A DNA stretch of 64,000 nucleotides. It comes from DASXAI01 sp963798445. GTDB lineage: Bacteria; Actinomycetota; Acidimicrobiia; Acidimicrobiales; Ilumatobacteraceae. The stretch spans positions 558,001-622,000 of the forward strand of contig CAWCTH010000003.1 in assembly GCA_963798445.1 (NCBI GenBank), read 5' to 3'. Under the pieces are notes generated by a model that was not told where the DNA came from, searched no databases, and worked only from the letters and a program-made list of their open reading frames with translations. Positions 44,254 through 52,803 of the stretch are shown in pieces; the first letter of the stretch is position 1, and every line of letters begins with the position of its first letter. A program made the position numbers and the translations under genes.

Positions 44254-45858
44254 ATGCGCAACCAGGTAAGGGAGCTGGAGAGCTCGCAAGACAGTGAGCT
44301 CCTGGCCAGCGTTCGGGAAGGCAACGACGCCGCCTTCGGTGAGCTGTATCGCCGCCACGTCGGCGCCGGCCGCGCCGCCGCCCGCTCCCTGACCCGGTCG
44401 TCGGCCGACGCCGAAGACACCGTGGCCGAGGCCTTCGCCCGCGTGCTGTCGGTCATGCGCCGCGGCGGTGGACCCGAAGTCGCGCTGCGGCCCTACCTCA
44501 TGACCGTGATCCGCCACGTCTGCTACGACCGCGCCGGCGCCAGCGCTCGCGAATCGCTGCCTGGCGAGTCCGAGGTGATGGCCGCCATCGACCACCATCC
44601 CACCTACCAGAGCGCTGATCTCGACCAGTTCGCCGAGTCCAACCTGGTCAGCCGGGCCTTCGCCTCCCTCTCGGACCGGTGGAAGCAGGTGCTCTGGCAG
44701 ACCGACATCGAGGGCCGCTCGCCTCGGGACCTGGCCGACGAGCTGGAGCTGGCACCCACCGCCGTCGCCGCCCTCACCTTCCGCGCCCGCGAAGGCCTGG
44801 CCGACGCTTACCTCGCCGCCCACGTCCAGCACCAGCCCACCGCCCTGTGTCACCGGGAGCCGTCCGAACTGGCTCGGTACGTGCGCAACCGCATGCGGGC
44901 CAAGGAGCAGCTGACCTTCGGCGCCCACCTGGCCGAGTGCAGCCGCTGCACGGAAGCGGTGGAAGAGCTGCGTATCGTCAGCCGCCCGCTGCGCGCCCTG
45001 CAGTGGCCCGCCTTCATCGGCACGCCGTTCGTCGTCTACGGCGCCAAGGTGATCGGGGTCATCCGCCGGGTGGTGACCGCCCAGTTCCTCACGACCGCGG
45101 GTGCGGCGGCCGTCACCGTGGCCACGGTGAGCGTGGCCGAGCGGGCACCGTTCGACGCGTTCGATGCCCTCCGGCCCCTGCCCTACATCGGGCTCCAGGC
45201 CGTCCTGTCCCCCAGCGCCGCCGACGCGGCCACCACGACCGCCAGCACCACCGCCGCCGCCGTGGGTGGCTCGCACCGCTCGGCGGCGTCAGCATCGGTG
45301 CCCGACGCCCTCGGCCTACCGGTCGGCGAGACCGCCGGCAACAGCGCCGCCACCGCCATCGCCGCCACCGACTCGACCACGCCGACGACCGCACTGATCG
45401 GCCCGCCGCCAGTCGACACCACGGTGGCGACGTCACCGGCCGGGACCGCCAAGCCCGACACCGCGGCGCCGGCGGACACCAGTGCGCCCACGGGCACCAC
45501 CACGCCCGACACAGCGGGCGACCATCACCCCGTGTCCGACACGGACACCTCGACATCGGACCCGACGCACGGCACCGGTAGCACCGATGGCGCGGGGACG
45601 ACCGAGCCGAGCGTTCCCGACGTGTCCACGCCGGCCACGACGGCGCCGAGCGGACCCCCGATCTCCGTGGTGTCGGTCGTGGGTGGCAATGAGACGCAGT
45701 CGGCCCAGCCGCCCGAGCAGCCGACCACCACGACCACCGCAGCGTTGGCCACGACCAGCACCACGGATGCCACGACCACCACCAGCGCCGCCACCACCAC
45801 CACGACCCTGACGACCGACCCGACGCCGGTGCCCACCGTTCCGTCGGGCAGCATCTGA
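44254..45858 (+). CDS. ECF-type sigma factor fused to zinc finger, membrane helix and outer Thr-rich domain
   Basis: A 534-residue fusion. Residues about 10-80 are sigma region 2 (DAAFGELYRRHVGAGRAAAR, SADAEDTVAEAFARVLSVMR, LRPYLMTVIRHVCYDR). Residues about 118-175 are region 4 (AFASLSDRWKQVLWQTDIEG, LADELELAPTAVAALTFRAR). Next is an anti-sigma-like zinc finger, HLAECSRC (C229, C232). One helix follows (FLTTAGAAAVTVATVSVA, about 279-297), then about 235 residues of Thr/Pro/Ser/Ala-rich outer sequence. It would be a membrane-tethered sigma factor released by proteolysis or conformational change. Start 44254 is chosen because GGGAGAGG precedes it; upstream Mets give a non-family leader. Confidence 0.9.
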   Translation: MRNQVRELESSQDSELLASVREGNDAAFGELYRRHVGAGRAAARSLTRSSADAEDTVAEAFARVLSVMRRGGGPEVALRPYLMTVIRHVCYDRAGASARESLPGESEVMAAIDHHPTYQSADLDQFAESNLVSRAFASLSDRWKQVLWQTDIEGRSPRDLADELELAPTAVAALTFRAREGLADAYLAAHVQHQPTALCHREPSELARYVRNRMRAKEQLTFGAHLAECSRCTEAVEELRIVSRPLRALQWPAFIGTPFVVYGAKVIGVIRRVVTAQFLTTAGAAAVTVATVSVAERAPFDAFDALRPLPYIGLQAVLSPSAADAATTTASTTAAAVGGSHRSAASASVPDALGLPVGETAGNSAATAIAATDSTTPTTALIGPPPVDTTVATSPAGTAKPDTAAPADTSAPTGTTTPDTAGDHHPVSDTDTSTSDPTHGTGSTDGAGTTEPSVPDVSTPATTAPSGPPISVVSVVGGNETQSAQPPEQPTTTTTAALATTSTTDATTTTSAATTTTTLTTDPTPVPTVPSGSI

Positions 45859-45924
45859 CAAGCGGCTAGCCTCGCCGGCGGACTACGTCACACCGGACGC
45901 GTCCGTTCGTGAGAAGAGACTCAG

Positions 45925-46125
45925 TTGACCGAAGGAATCGTGAAGTTCTTCAACGCAGAGAAGGGCTTCGGCTTCATCTCGCGCGATCAGGGTGACGATG
46001 TGTTCGTCCACTACTCGAGCATCCAGGGCTCGGGATACAAGTCACTGCAAGAGGGCCAGCGGGTCGAGTTCGACGTAGCTCCCGGCCGCAAGGGAGAAGA
46101 GGCGCAGAACGTCAGGCCGCTCTGA
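45925..46125 (+). CDS. Cold-shock protein (CspA family)
   Basis: A 66-residue single-stranded nucleic-acid-binding protein. RNP1 KGFGFI and RNP2 VFVHY are intact, and the end (VEFDVAPGRKGEEAQNVRPL) is normal for actinobacterial CspA. The start is TTG 45925, preceded by GAGAAGAG; there is no better ATG. A strong hairpin follows at 46146. It acts as an RNA chaperone. Confidence 0.95.
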   Translation: MTEGIVKFFNAEKGFGFISRDQGDDVFVHYSSIQGSGYKSLQEGQRVEFDVAPGRKGEEAQNVRPL

Positions 46126-46145
46126 CGCAGTACCGATCTCCGTCG

Positions 46146-46178
46146 ACGGACCGCTGGCCCCACCGGCCAGCGGTCCGT
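46146..46178 (+). terminator. Strong hairpin after the cold-shock gene
   Basis: CGGACCGCTGGCC (46147-46159), loop CCACC, GGCCAGCGGTCCG (46165-46177): a perfect 13-bp stem, extended by A-T at 46146/46178, followed by TTGCGCGTCTT. Its position 20 bases after the csp stop supports a terminator, although the tail is only partly T-rich. Confidence 0.8.
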
Positions 46179-46218
46179 TGCGCGTCTTGGACCTCGCTCG
46201 CGACACCGGAGGACGCCA

Positions 46219-46482
46219 ATGGCTGCTGAGGATGAACTGGTGCGATTGCTGCAAGCGGTGCGCGACGGCGACTACGCCGACGCACCGGTCGACAACGAGA
46301 TGCTCGCTGGTGCACTGCAGATGCCGCTCGGATCCGTCGCCGAATGGCTCCAGGAGGCAAAGGCCCGCTCGTTCATCTGGGGCCAGCGCGGCGCCCGCCA
46401 GCCCGGACCGTGGTTCACCGACCTCGAGCTCACGGTGCAAGGGCAGCGGTTCCTGTCGGCCCACGCGCCTCGCGACGCCTGA
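46219..46482 (+). CDS. Small winged-helix-like hypothetical protein
   Basis: An 87-residue protein with DELVRLLQAVRDGDYADAPV, then NEMLAGALQMPLGSVAEWLQ and WFTDLELTVQGQRFLSAHAP. The order helix, helix-turn-helix, wing-like strand and C-terminal LTVQGQRFL resembles a small winged-helix protein. The ATG 46219 follows CCGGAGGACGCCA, a good ribosome site. No partner is evident; it is convergent with the desaturase gene. Confidence 0.6.
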   Translation: MAAEDELVRLLQAVRDGDYADAPVDNEMLAGALQMPLGSVAEWLQEAKARSFIWGQRGARQPGPWFTDLELTVQGQRFLSAHAPRDA

Positions 46483-46512
46483 ACCAGTCGGGCGTCAGCC
46501 CGCCTCGCGCCG

Positions 46513-47412
46513 TCAGCCGGCCGCCGCCTTCGCGATGCTGGACTTGGACGCGGTGCGCAGCTTGGTGGCCAGCCCGACGCGACTCATCGACCAGATGAGC
46601 CACTTCCCCGGATCCCACTGCCACCAGCGCACGCCGTTGCGATAGTCGAACGGGAAGCGGTGATGGAAGCTGTGGTAGCCCTCGCCGAAGGTCACCAGCG
46701 CGGTGAGCACGCTGTCGCGCGCCGAGGCGTCGCGGTCGTAGCGCTGGCGCCCGACGAGGTGGGCCAGCGAGTTGATGCAGAACGTCGTCTGCAACATCAC
46801 CGCGACGCGCAGGAAGCCGGCGACGAGCAGACCGCCCCAGAAGTCGCCCCACTGGGCGGCGATCAGCGCAGGGAGCAACAGGCCGGCGCCCACGGCCACG
46901 ACGACGGAGAAGCGGTGCTGCAGCCGGATGCTGCGCACGGCCCACAGGTCGCTCTGGCGGGTGACGTCAGCCGACGCGGCGCGCCGGCGGAACAGCCAGC
47001 CGACGTGAGCGAACCACGCGCCCTTGACGACGGCGTGCGGGTCACCGGGCCCGTCGGTGTCGGCGTGATGGGCCCGATGGTCGGCGCTCCACGACAGTGC
47101 CGAGTTCTGGAACGTGGCCGCACCGAAGACCAAGAAGAACCACCGCACGACGGCATGCGGCCGATAGGTGCGGTGGGCGAAGAGACGGTGGTAGCCGGCG
47201 GTGATGGACAGCCCGCAGACGACGTACATGGCAACGGCGAGGACCAGCGTCGGCACCGACGGCCGCAGCACGGCGTAGACGACGCCGGCAACGGCGGCGG
47301 CGTGGATGACACCGAGGCCGGCCACGGTGGTCCAGCAGATGCCGTTCGAGGGCGATGACGGCGAGCGGGCGCCGGCGGACACGCCCGGCGCGAGGTCGAC
47401 GCCTGTGCTCAC
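46513..47412 (-). CDS. Delta-9-type fatty acyl desaturase
   Basis: A 299-residue membrane di-iron desaturase that introduces a cis double bond into acyl chains. The three histidine boxes are present: YHRLFAHRTYRPH (HxxxxH), DHRAHHADTD (HxxHH) and YHSFHHRFPFDYR (HxxHH). Four hydrophobic helices flank them (AVAGVVYAVLRPSV, LVLAVAMYVVCGLSI, FSVVVAVGAGLLLPALI, GGLLVAGFLRVAVML). The start is ATG 47412, two bases after the stop of the zinc-ribbon gene, so the two are in one operon. It probably keeps membrane fluidity, or modifies stored lipid acyl chains. Confidence 0.93.
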   Translation of the reverse strand: MSTGVDLAPGVSAGARSPSSPSNGICWTTVAGLGVIHAAAVAGVVYAVLRPSVPTLVLAVAMYVVCGLSITAGYHRLFAHRTYRPHAVVRWFFLVFGAATFQNSALSWSADHRAHHADTDGPGDPHAVVKGAWFAHVGWLFRRRAASADVTRQSDLWAVRSIRLQHRFSVVVAVGAGLLLPALIAAQWGDFWGGLLVAGFLRVAVMLQTTFCINSLAHLVGRQRYDRDASARDSVLTALVTFGEGYHSFHHRFPFDYRNGVRWWQWDPGKWLIWSMSRVGLATKLRTASKSSIAKAAAG

Positions 47413-47414
47413 GC

Positions 47415-47909
47415 TCAGGCCGCCGTCACGATCAGCGTGCGGCCGGTACGGACATCAACGACCCGGGCGGTCGTGTCCACAGCGGCCAGCACCACGCGCA
47501 CGGCCTCGGCAATGGCCGACGACGCCAGCGAGTACACCTCGACATCGGCGCCGAACGCCGGCGTGAGCCGCAGCACCGACCAGCCCCGCTGCCCGCGCGC
47601 CGAGCTGGACACGATGCGCGTCTCCACCGTGCCGGGCCGCAGTCGTACGTCCCAGATCGACGGGACGCCTTTCGTCTGCTCGACCAGCAGGTCGGGGTCG
47701 GCGGCGGCGGCGTGGAAGGCGGCGGCCACCAGGGCCGGTGTGTCTACGACGACGTCGCCGGCAACCGTGAGGCACCTCTCGCAGGGTGCCGTCCCCTCGT
47801 CGCTGAGCGCCGTGAGCGCCCGACCGCAGGTCTCACAATGGGGCACCGGCTTCCACAGAAGGCGGCGCTCGTGCATGTGCCTCAATCGTTCAGTGCGGCT
47901 CATGCTCAT
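47415..47909 (-). CDS. Zinc-ribbon protein of unknown function co-transcribed with the desaturase
   Basis: A 164-residue protein. Residues about 22-48 hold paired cysteines in PHCETCGRALTALSDEGTAP and CERCL, a zinc ribbon. The rest (VRLRPGTVETRIVSSSARGQ, GWSVLRLTPAFGADVEVYSL, IAEAVRVVLAAVDTTARVVD) looks like a small alpha/beta domain without a known signature. ATG 47909 is used; 47903 is an alternative. The stop is 2 bases before the desaturase start. It could be a regulator of it; no DNA-binding motif is clear. Confidence 0.65.
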   Translation of the reverse strand: MSMSRTERLRHMHERRLLWKPVPHCETCGRALTALSDEGTAPCERCLTVAGDVVVDTPALVAAAFHAAAADPDLLVEQTKGVPSIWDVRLRPGTVETRIVSSSARGQRGWSVLRLTPAFGADVEVYSLASSAIAEAVRVVLAAVDTTARVVDVRTGRTLIVTAA

Positions 47910-48050
47910 CGGCAACCTTTCGCTGTGCCGCAACCTAGTCGATGAGACCCTTGATCCGGCAGCCACTGTGCCGATGGCTACCATGATCCATCCCGTCGTG
48001 CGCCTCCGTCCGCTCGCACGAATGAGATGCAGGAATGAGAAGGGACGACG

Positions 48051-49115
48051 TTGCGCGTCTTTCGCTGCCAGCGCTGCCAACATCGTGTCGCGTTCAGCGC
48101 GATGCAGTGCTGGTCGTGCGACAGCCCGCAGGGCTACCTCATCGGCAGGGGTCAGCTCGTCGTCCTCGAGCCGGTCAGCGACACGGAATTCTCGACGCCG
48201 TTCGTCCATCGCGGCCAGGTGCACTGGCGGTGCCTGAACGCGGCGTGGGGCTGCAACTGGATGGTTCCCGCCGACGGGCCCGAGACCTGGTGCGCGTCCT
48301 GCCGCCTCACGCGCGGGCGTCCCGACCACGCCGACCCCGACGCCGTCGAGGCGTGGGCCGAAGCGGAAGCGACGAAGCGACTGCTCATCTTCCAGCTCCA
48401 CGAGCTCGGCCTGCCCATCCGGGCGAGGAGCGACGGTGAGCCGAACGGGCTGGCGTTCGACCTCGTCTACGCGCCGGGGGCATCGGGCGTCACCGGCCAC
48501 CGGGGTGGCGTGGTCACCATCGACCTCACCGAGCACGACGACTTCCGGCGCGACAAGATCAGGCGGAACCTGGCGGAGTCGTACCGCACGCTCCTCGGCC
48601 ACTTCCGCCACGAGATCGGCCACTACTACTGGACCATCCTGGTGCAGCAGGCCGGACGCGTCGAGGCCTTCCGCGCCTGCTTCGGTGACGAGCGGGCCGA
48701 CTACGCCGCCGCCATGGCCCGCCACTACGACCGCCTGCTCGACGGTGAGGCCGACGAGGAGCACATCTCGGCCTACGCCGCCGCCCACCCGTGGGAAGAC
48801 TGGGCCGAGACCTTCGCCCACTACCTCCACATCCGCGACACGCTCCAGACCGCCGCCGCCTTCGGCATCCGCCTCGTGGGTCCGGTCGCCAGCGGGTCGG
48901 CGCCGGCGATGGCACTGCACGAGCTCGACGAGCAGTTGAGCGCGGATCCGTCGAGCTTCAGGACGATCCTGGATGTCTGGGTGCCGCTGGCCGACGCGCT
49001 GAACGCCGTCAGCCAGAGCATGGGCGATCGCCGCCTCTACCCGTTCGCGTTGACCCGACCGGTCATGGAGAAGCTCTCGTTCGTCCACGAGTGCGTGCAT
49101 AGGCTGCGCGGGTGA
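48051..49115 (+). CDS. Zinc-ribbon putative metallopeptidase
   Basis: A 354-residue protein. The N-terminus has two zinc ribbons (FRCQRCQHRVAFSAMQCWSC; CLNAAWGCNWMV with ETWCASCRLTR). The catalytic part contains ESYRTLLGHFRHEIGHYYWT (HExxH) and a possible third ligand in HPWEDWAETFAHYLHIRDTL. It resembles a family annotated as putative zinc-binding metallopeptidase. The start is TTG 48051, GGGACGACG just before it. Its stop overlaps the next start (GTGA), so it is coupled with an EVE-domain gene. Substrate unknown; cytoplasmic. Confidence 0.85.
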   Translation: MRVFRCQRCQHRVAFSAMQCWSCDSPQGYLIGRGQLVVLEPVSDTEFSTPFVHRGQVHWRCLNAAWGCNWMVPADGPETWCASCRLTRGRPDHADPDAVEAWAEAEATKRLLIFQLHELGLPIRARSDGEPNGLAFDLVYAPGASGVTGHRGGVVTIDLTEHDDFRRDKIRRNLAESYRTLLGHFRHEIGHYYWTILVQQAGRVEAFRACFGDERADYAAAMARHYDRLLDGEADEEHISAYAAAHPWEDWAETFAHYLHIRDTLQTAAAFGIRLVGPVASGSAPAMALHELDEQLSADPSSFRTILDVWVPLADALNAVSQSMGDRRLYPFALTRPVMEKLSFVHECVHRLRG

Positions 49116-49516
49116 CCGCGTGGCTCGTGAAGACCGAACCCGGGACGTACAGCTATGCCGATCTCGAGCGGGACGGGACGACCCACTGGGACGGCGTGAC
49201 CAACGCCCAGGCGCAGCTGAACCTGCGAGCGATGGCCGTCGGTGACACGGTCGTCGTGTACCACTCCCAGACCGACAAGGCCGCCGTCGGCCTGGCCGAG
49301 GTGGTGACGGCGCCGTACCCGGACCCGACCGATCCGGACGCCAAGCGCGTGTGGGTCGACATCAAGGCCGATCGGCCCCTCGGCCGGCTCGTGACCCTGA
49401 CGGAGATGAAGGCCGATCCGGCCTTTGCCACCAGCCCGCTGGTGCGGCAGTCGAGGCTGTCCGTCGTGCGGCTCGACGACGCCCAGCTGGCGCTGATCAA
49501 GCGCCTCGGTACCTGA
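49112..49516 (+). CDS. EVE domain protein
   Basis: A 134-residue protein that begins TAWLVKTEPGTYSYADLERD, the EVE pattern, with NAQAQLNLRAMAVGDTVVVY, HSQTDKAAVGLAEVV and LVRQSRLSVVRLDDAQ. EVE domains are YTH/PUA-like folds that bind modified bases in RNA or DNA. The start is GTG 49112, overlapping the peptidase stop by four bases. It is followed by palindrome B2 ten bases after its stop. Confidence 0.92.
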   Translation: MTAWLVKTEPGTYSYADLERDGTTHWDGVTNAQAQLNLRAMAVGDTVVVYHSQTDKAAVGLAEVVTAPYPDPTDPDAKRVWVDIKADRPLGRLVTLTEMKADPAFATSPLVRQSRLSVVRLDDAQLALIKRLGT

Positions 49517-49525
49517 CCGACTGGC

Positions 49526-49572
49526 GAACTGACGCGCTTTGTCCGTCACAGACGGGGAAAAGCGCATCAGTT
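49526..49572. repeat. Palindromic repeat family B, copy 2
   Basis: GAACTGACGCGCTTT (49526-49540) with GTCCGTC inside pairs imperfectly with GACGGGG and AAAAGCGCATCAGTT (right arm ends 49572). The outer arms match copy 1 at 8302-8352 apart from a few changes. It lies between two convergent genes (EVE and SHOCT), the same setting as copy 1. Confidence 0.85.
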
Positions 49573-49588
49573 GGCCCTGGCGAGGGTG

Positions 49589-49984
49589 TCAGACGAGCAG
49601 CTTGGCCTTCTGGGCGGCGAACTCGGCGTCGGTGATCACGCCGCGCTCGCGCAGGTCGGCCAGCTTGGCCAGCTCATCGGCCGTGCCCCCGCCGGTGCTG
49701 GCGGCCTCACGAACATAGGCGTTGAACTGGTCGTTCCGGGCTTGGGCGATGGCCATGTCGCGCTCACCCATGCCGTGGCCACGCGCGATGACGTAGACGA
49801 ACACACCCAGGAACGGGAGGATCAGCACGAAGATGAGCCAGAGCGCCTTCGCGAATCCGCCCATGTCGTGGCTCCGGAAGATGTCCACGATGATGCGGAA
49901 GAGCAGGAAGATCCACATGATCCAGATGAAGATCCACAGGATCGTCCAGAAGGCACCCAACAACGGGTAGTCATACGCAAACAC
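49589..49984 (-). CDS. Membrane protein with PLDc_N and SHOCT domains
   Basis: A 131-residue protein. Two hydrophobic stretches at residues about 10-35 (LGAFWTILWIFIWIMWIFLL) and 48-66 (LWLIFVLILPFLGVFVYVIA) form the PLDc_N-type hairpin. After a helical linker the end is a SHOCT motif (ELAKLADLRERGVITDAEFA, AQKAKLLV). This combination is common in actinobacteria; the role is unknown. ATG 49984. It is tail to tail with the EVE gene across repeat B2. Confidence 0.88.
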   Translation of the reverse strand: MFAYDYPLLGAFWTILWIFIWIMWIFLLFRIIVDIFRSHDMGGFAKALWLIFVLILPFLGVFVYVIARGHGMGERDMAIAQARNDQFNAYVREAASTGGGTADELAKLADLRERGVITDAEFAAQKAKLLV

Positions 49985-50108
49985 TGATCTGCTCCGATCG
50001 TGAAGCCGCAGGAACTCGCGGCACCGAGCATCGTGGAACGGTGCGGCGAGGGCGACTACACCCCGATCGGGTGGTCTCGCGCCGACCCCACCACTGTGAA
50101 CCCCGCGA

Positions 50109-52691
50109 TCAGACCAATCCGGCCTCGGCTGCCACCTCGACGGCGCCGGCCCTCGAGCTCACGCCCAGCTTGCGGTAGATCGTCTTGAGGTTGCCCTTGA
50201 CCGTGTTGATCGAGAGGTAGAGCCGCTCGCCGATCTGGGCGTAGGAGAGGTGGGTCGGGAGCAGCTCGATGATCGTGAGCTCGCGCGCCGTCAACGGCTC
50301 CAGCAACTCGGTGTTGGCGCGGGCCGGGTCGGGGCGCGGCCGCCGAGCGGCGGCAAGGAGCGGGTGCAGGCGCTCGACCGGCAGCCCGTCGAGCAGCCGC
50401 GCGACCGCGGCGTCCTGGCCGAGGAAGGGCGACACCCATCCCGTGGCCGCACCTTGGGCCAGCACCGCTGCCATTCGCTCCTCCGCCTTCGCGCCCGATG
50501 GGTCCACCGCCAGCAGCACCTCGGCCTCGAGGCGCTCCGCGACCGACCACCTGGCCCGATCGGCGAGCAGCTCGCCGGCCGGCCCGAACGAACCCTGCTT
50601 GGTGGCGATCCGGGCCAGTAGGAGGCTGCGGCGGGGACCGTCGGCGACCAGGTCCAGCACCGACCGGGCGTCATCGTCGGCGTCGCAGCCGGCGAGCGAG
50701 CGTGCTTCGAGGAGGTGCAGCTCGTCGACGAGGTGGCCCGGTTCCCGCTCGGGCGCCTGCTCCTTCAGTGCCCGCACCGCCTCGAGCGCCGCCCGAGGCC
50801 CTTCCGTGAGGCGACAGATCTCGCCGGCGAGGACACCGGCGCGGATGCGGTTCCACGGAAAGCCGAGCATGTCGCCGTCGATGCGCGCTTGCTCGGCGAG
50901 CTCTTCGGCCGCGACGAGGTCGCCCGCCCCGACCCGACACCAGGCGGCGACGACGAGGGCCTCGAACGCACCGTGATGAGGGCGCTGGCCCACCTCCTCG
51001 ACGTGGGCGCAGGCGCCCTCGGCAATGGCGGTGGCGCGCGCCAGATCGCCGAGCTCCATCTCCAGCCAGGCCACCAGCGCGGGGACGATCACCCTCGCTA
51101 CGGGGGCCGGTTCGGTGATCTCCGCCGCGCCCGCGACCCAGGTGCGAGCCTCGTCGAGGCGCCGCGACGCCAGCATCACTCGCGCCGCCACCGTGGCGAA
51201 GCGGGCCTCGACGTAGCTGCCCATCGGGACGCGCCCCGCCATTGCCTCCACCGCCGACACGTGGTCGACGGCGGCGGCCAGCTCGCCCCGCATCAGCGCC
51301 ACGATGCACCGGGTGGAGTGCACGCGGAGGCGGGTCGCGTCGGCGTCGTCGCTCGGGGCCATGCGCTCGGCCCGGTCGCACCACTCCGTCGCCTCCCGGT
51401 CGTGGCCGGCGAAGAACCACGCCACCGCTAGGTCGAGGGCGAGGTCGGGGCTGTCGACCTCCATGTCCGGCGGGAGCGAACGCATCCGCTGGGCCAGGCC
51501 GGCCGCGTCCCCCCGGTCGACCAGTGCCAACGCCGGCTGCAGGACCAGGTTGCGAGCCGACTCCAGGTCGTCGATCTTGACGAGGTGGCGGTAGGCCGCG
51601 TTCAGATCGCCCCGATCGGCCAGCAACTTGGCGGCATCACGGTGCAGCGTGATGCGACGGTCCGGATCGCGCCAGCGCAACTCCGTTTCGAGGAGCTCGC
51701 GAAACAACGAGTGGAACCTCATGGCGCCGCGGTGCTCGTCGATCGTGGCCAGGAAGAGGCGGCGGCGCTGGAGCTCCCGCGCGATGGGCACGGCATCGCT
51801 TCCGAGAAGGGATCGGCACAGCTCGGCGTCGAACCACTCCAGCACCGACAGGTCCAGCGCGACCTGACGCTCCCTCGGCGGGAGTTGCTCGAGCACCTCG
51901 GTGACGAGGTAGTCGGCCAGCAGCCGGTCCGACCCCGCCACCCGGCGGGCGCCGAGATCAGGGTCGGCGACGTTGCGCAGCGACAGCAGCGCCAGCTGCA
52001 GCCCGACGGGCCACCCCTCGGTGCGCCGGTTCAAGGCGAGGACCGCATCGTCGGCCAGTGCGAGGTCGGTGAACGTCTTGGCCACGGCCAGCGCCTCATC
52101 GTCGGTGAAGCTCAGTTGCTCCTCCCGAAGCTCACCCAGCCATCCGGCCGACTGCCAGCGAGCCGTGGGCAGCGGTGGGTCGGAGCGCGACACCAGGACC
52201 AACCGGAGCTGATGGCCGATCCGGTCGACGAGCAGCGCGAGGCTCTCGAACACGGAGCGATCGGTGACCGCCATGAGCCCGTCGAGCACGACGATGCGGC
52301 TCAGGCCGCTCGCTTCGATCTCGGTCATCAGCGCGGCCAGGAACTGAGCGTTGCGGGGGCCGCGCTCCGCCAGCAGCAGCGCCGGCTCTTCGCCCAGTCC
52401 GGGGATGACGGTCTGGAGGGCGCCGATGAAGTGCAGCCAGAACGACGTCGGGTTGTCGTCGAGAAGGTCGACGTCGAACCACGCCGCCGGGGTGCCCGTC
52501 GCGGCGATCAGCTGGCGGGCGGCGACGGTCTTGCCGTAGCCGGGCGGAGCAACGATGGACGTGACCCGCTCGCCCTTCGCGAGATCGGCAAGCAGTCGGG
52601 GCCGGGCGATGGCGCCACGCGGCAACGACGGTGCGACGACTTTGCTGAGGAGCACCCGAGGGAGTGCCCGGCTCGGTTGCGTTGCCGTCAC
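50109..52691 (-). CDS. Large ATP-binding LuxR-family (LAL/MalT-type) regulator
   Basis: An 860-residue STAND-type regulator. The NTPase domain has the Walker A APPGYGKTVAARQLI (about residues 48-62) and Walker B LSRIVVLDGLMAV. The middle is TPR-like (LLADRGDLNAAYRHLVKIDD, EATEWCDRAERM, LGDLARATAIAEGACAHVEE). The end is a LuxR helix-turn-helix, LTARELTIIELLPTHLSYAQ then LYLSINTVKGNLKTIYRKLG. ATP and an unknown inducer would make it bind DNA. No catabolic operon is next to it. ATG 52691. Confidence 0.93.
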   Translation of the reverse strand: MTATQPSRALPRVLLSKVVAPSLPRGAIARPRLLADLAKGERVTSIVAPPGYGKTVAARQLIAATGTPAAWFDVDLLDDNPTSFWLHFIGALQTVIPGLGEEPALLLAERGPRNAQFLAALMTEIEASGLSRIVVLDGLMAVTDRSVFESLALLVDRIGHQLRLVLVSRSDPPLPTARWQSAGWLGELREEQLSFTDDEALAVAKTFTDLALADDAVLALNRRTEGWPVGLQLALLSLRNVADPDLGARRVAGSDRLLADYLVTEVLEQLPPRERQVALDLSVLEWFDAELCRSLLGSDAVPIARELQRRRLFLATIDEHRGAMRFHSLFRELLETELRWRDPDRRITLHRDAAKLLADRGDLNAAYRHLVKIDDLESARNLVLQPALALVDRGDAAGLAQRMRSLPPDMEVDSPDLALDLAVAWFFAGHDREATEWCDRAERMAPSDDADATRLRVHSTRCIVALMRGELAAAVDHVSAVEAMAGRVPMGSYVEARFATVAARVMLASRRLDEARTWVAGAAEITEPAPVARVIVPALVAWLEMELGDLARATAIAEGACAHVEEVGQRPHHGAFEALVVAAWCRVGAGDLVAAEELAEQARIDGDMLGFPWNRIRAGVLAGEICRLTEGPRAALEAVRALKEQAPEREPGHLVDELHLLEARSLAGCDADDDARSVLDLVADGPRRSLLLARIATKQGSFGPAGELLADRARWSVAERLEAEVLLAVDPSGAKAEERMAAVLAQGAATGWVSPFLGQDAAVARLLDGLPVERLHPLLAAARRPRPDPARANTELLEPLTARELTIIELLPTHLSYAQIGERLYLSINTVKGNLKTIYRKLGVSSRAGAVEVAAEAGLV

Positions 52692-52803
52692 CCTGTCATG
52701 TTAAGCGCAGGACTGGGAGAGGCTGGGAATGAGGTACCTATCCACCCGAGACGGGTGTACCAGACCTTCCATGCCCGTCATACCATCCGCGATGGAGGTG
52801 GTG

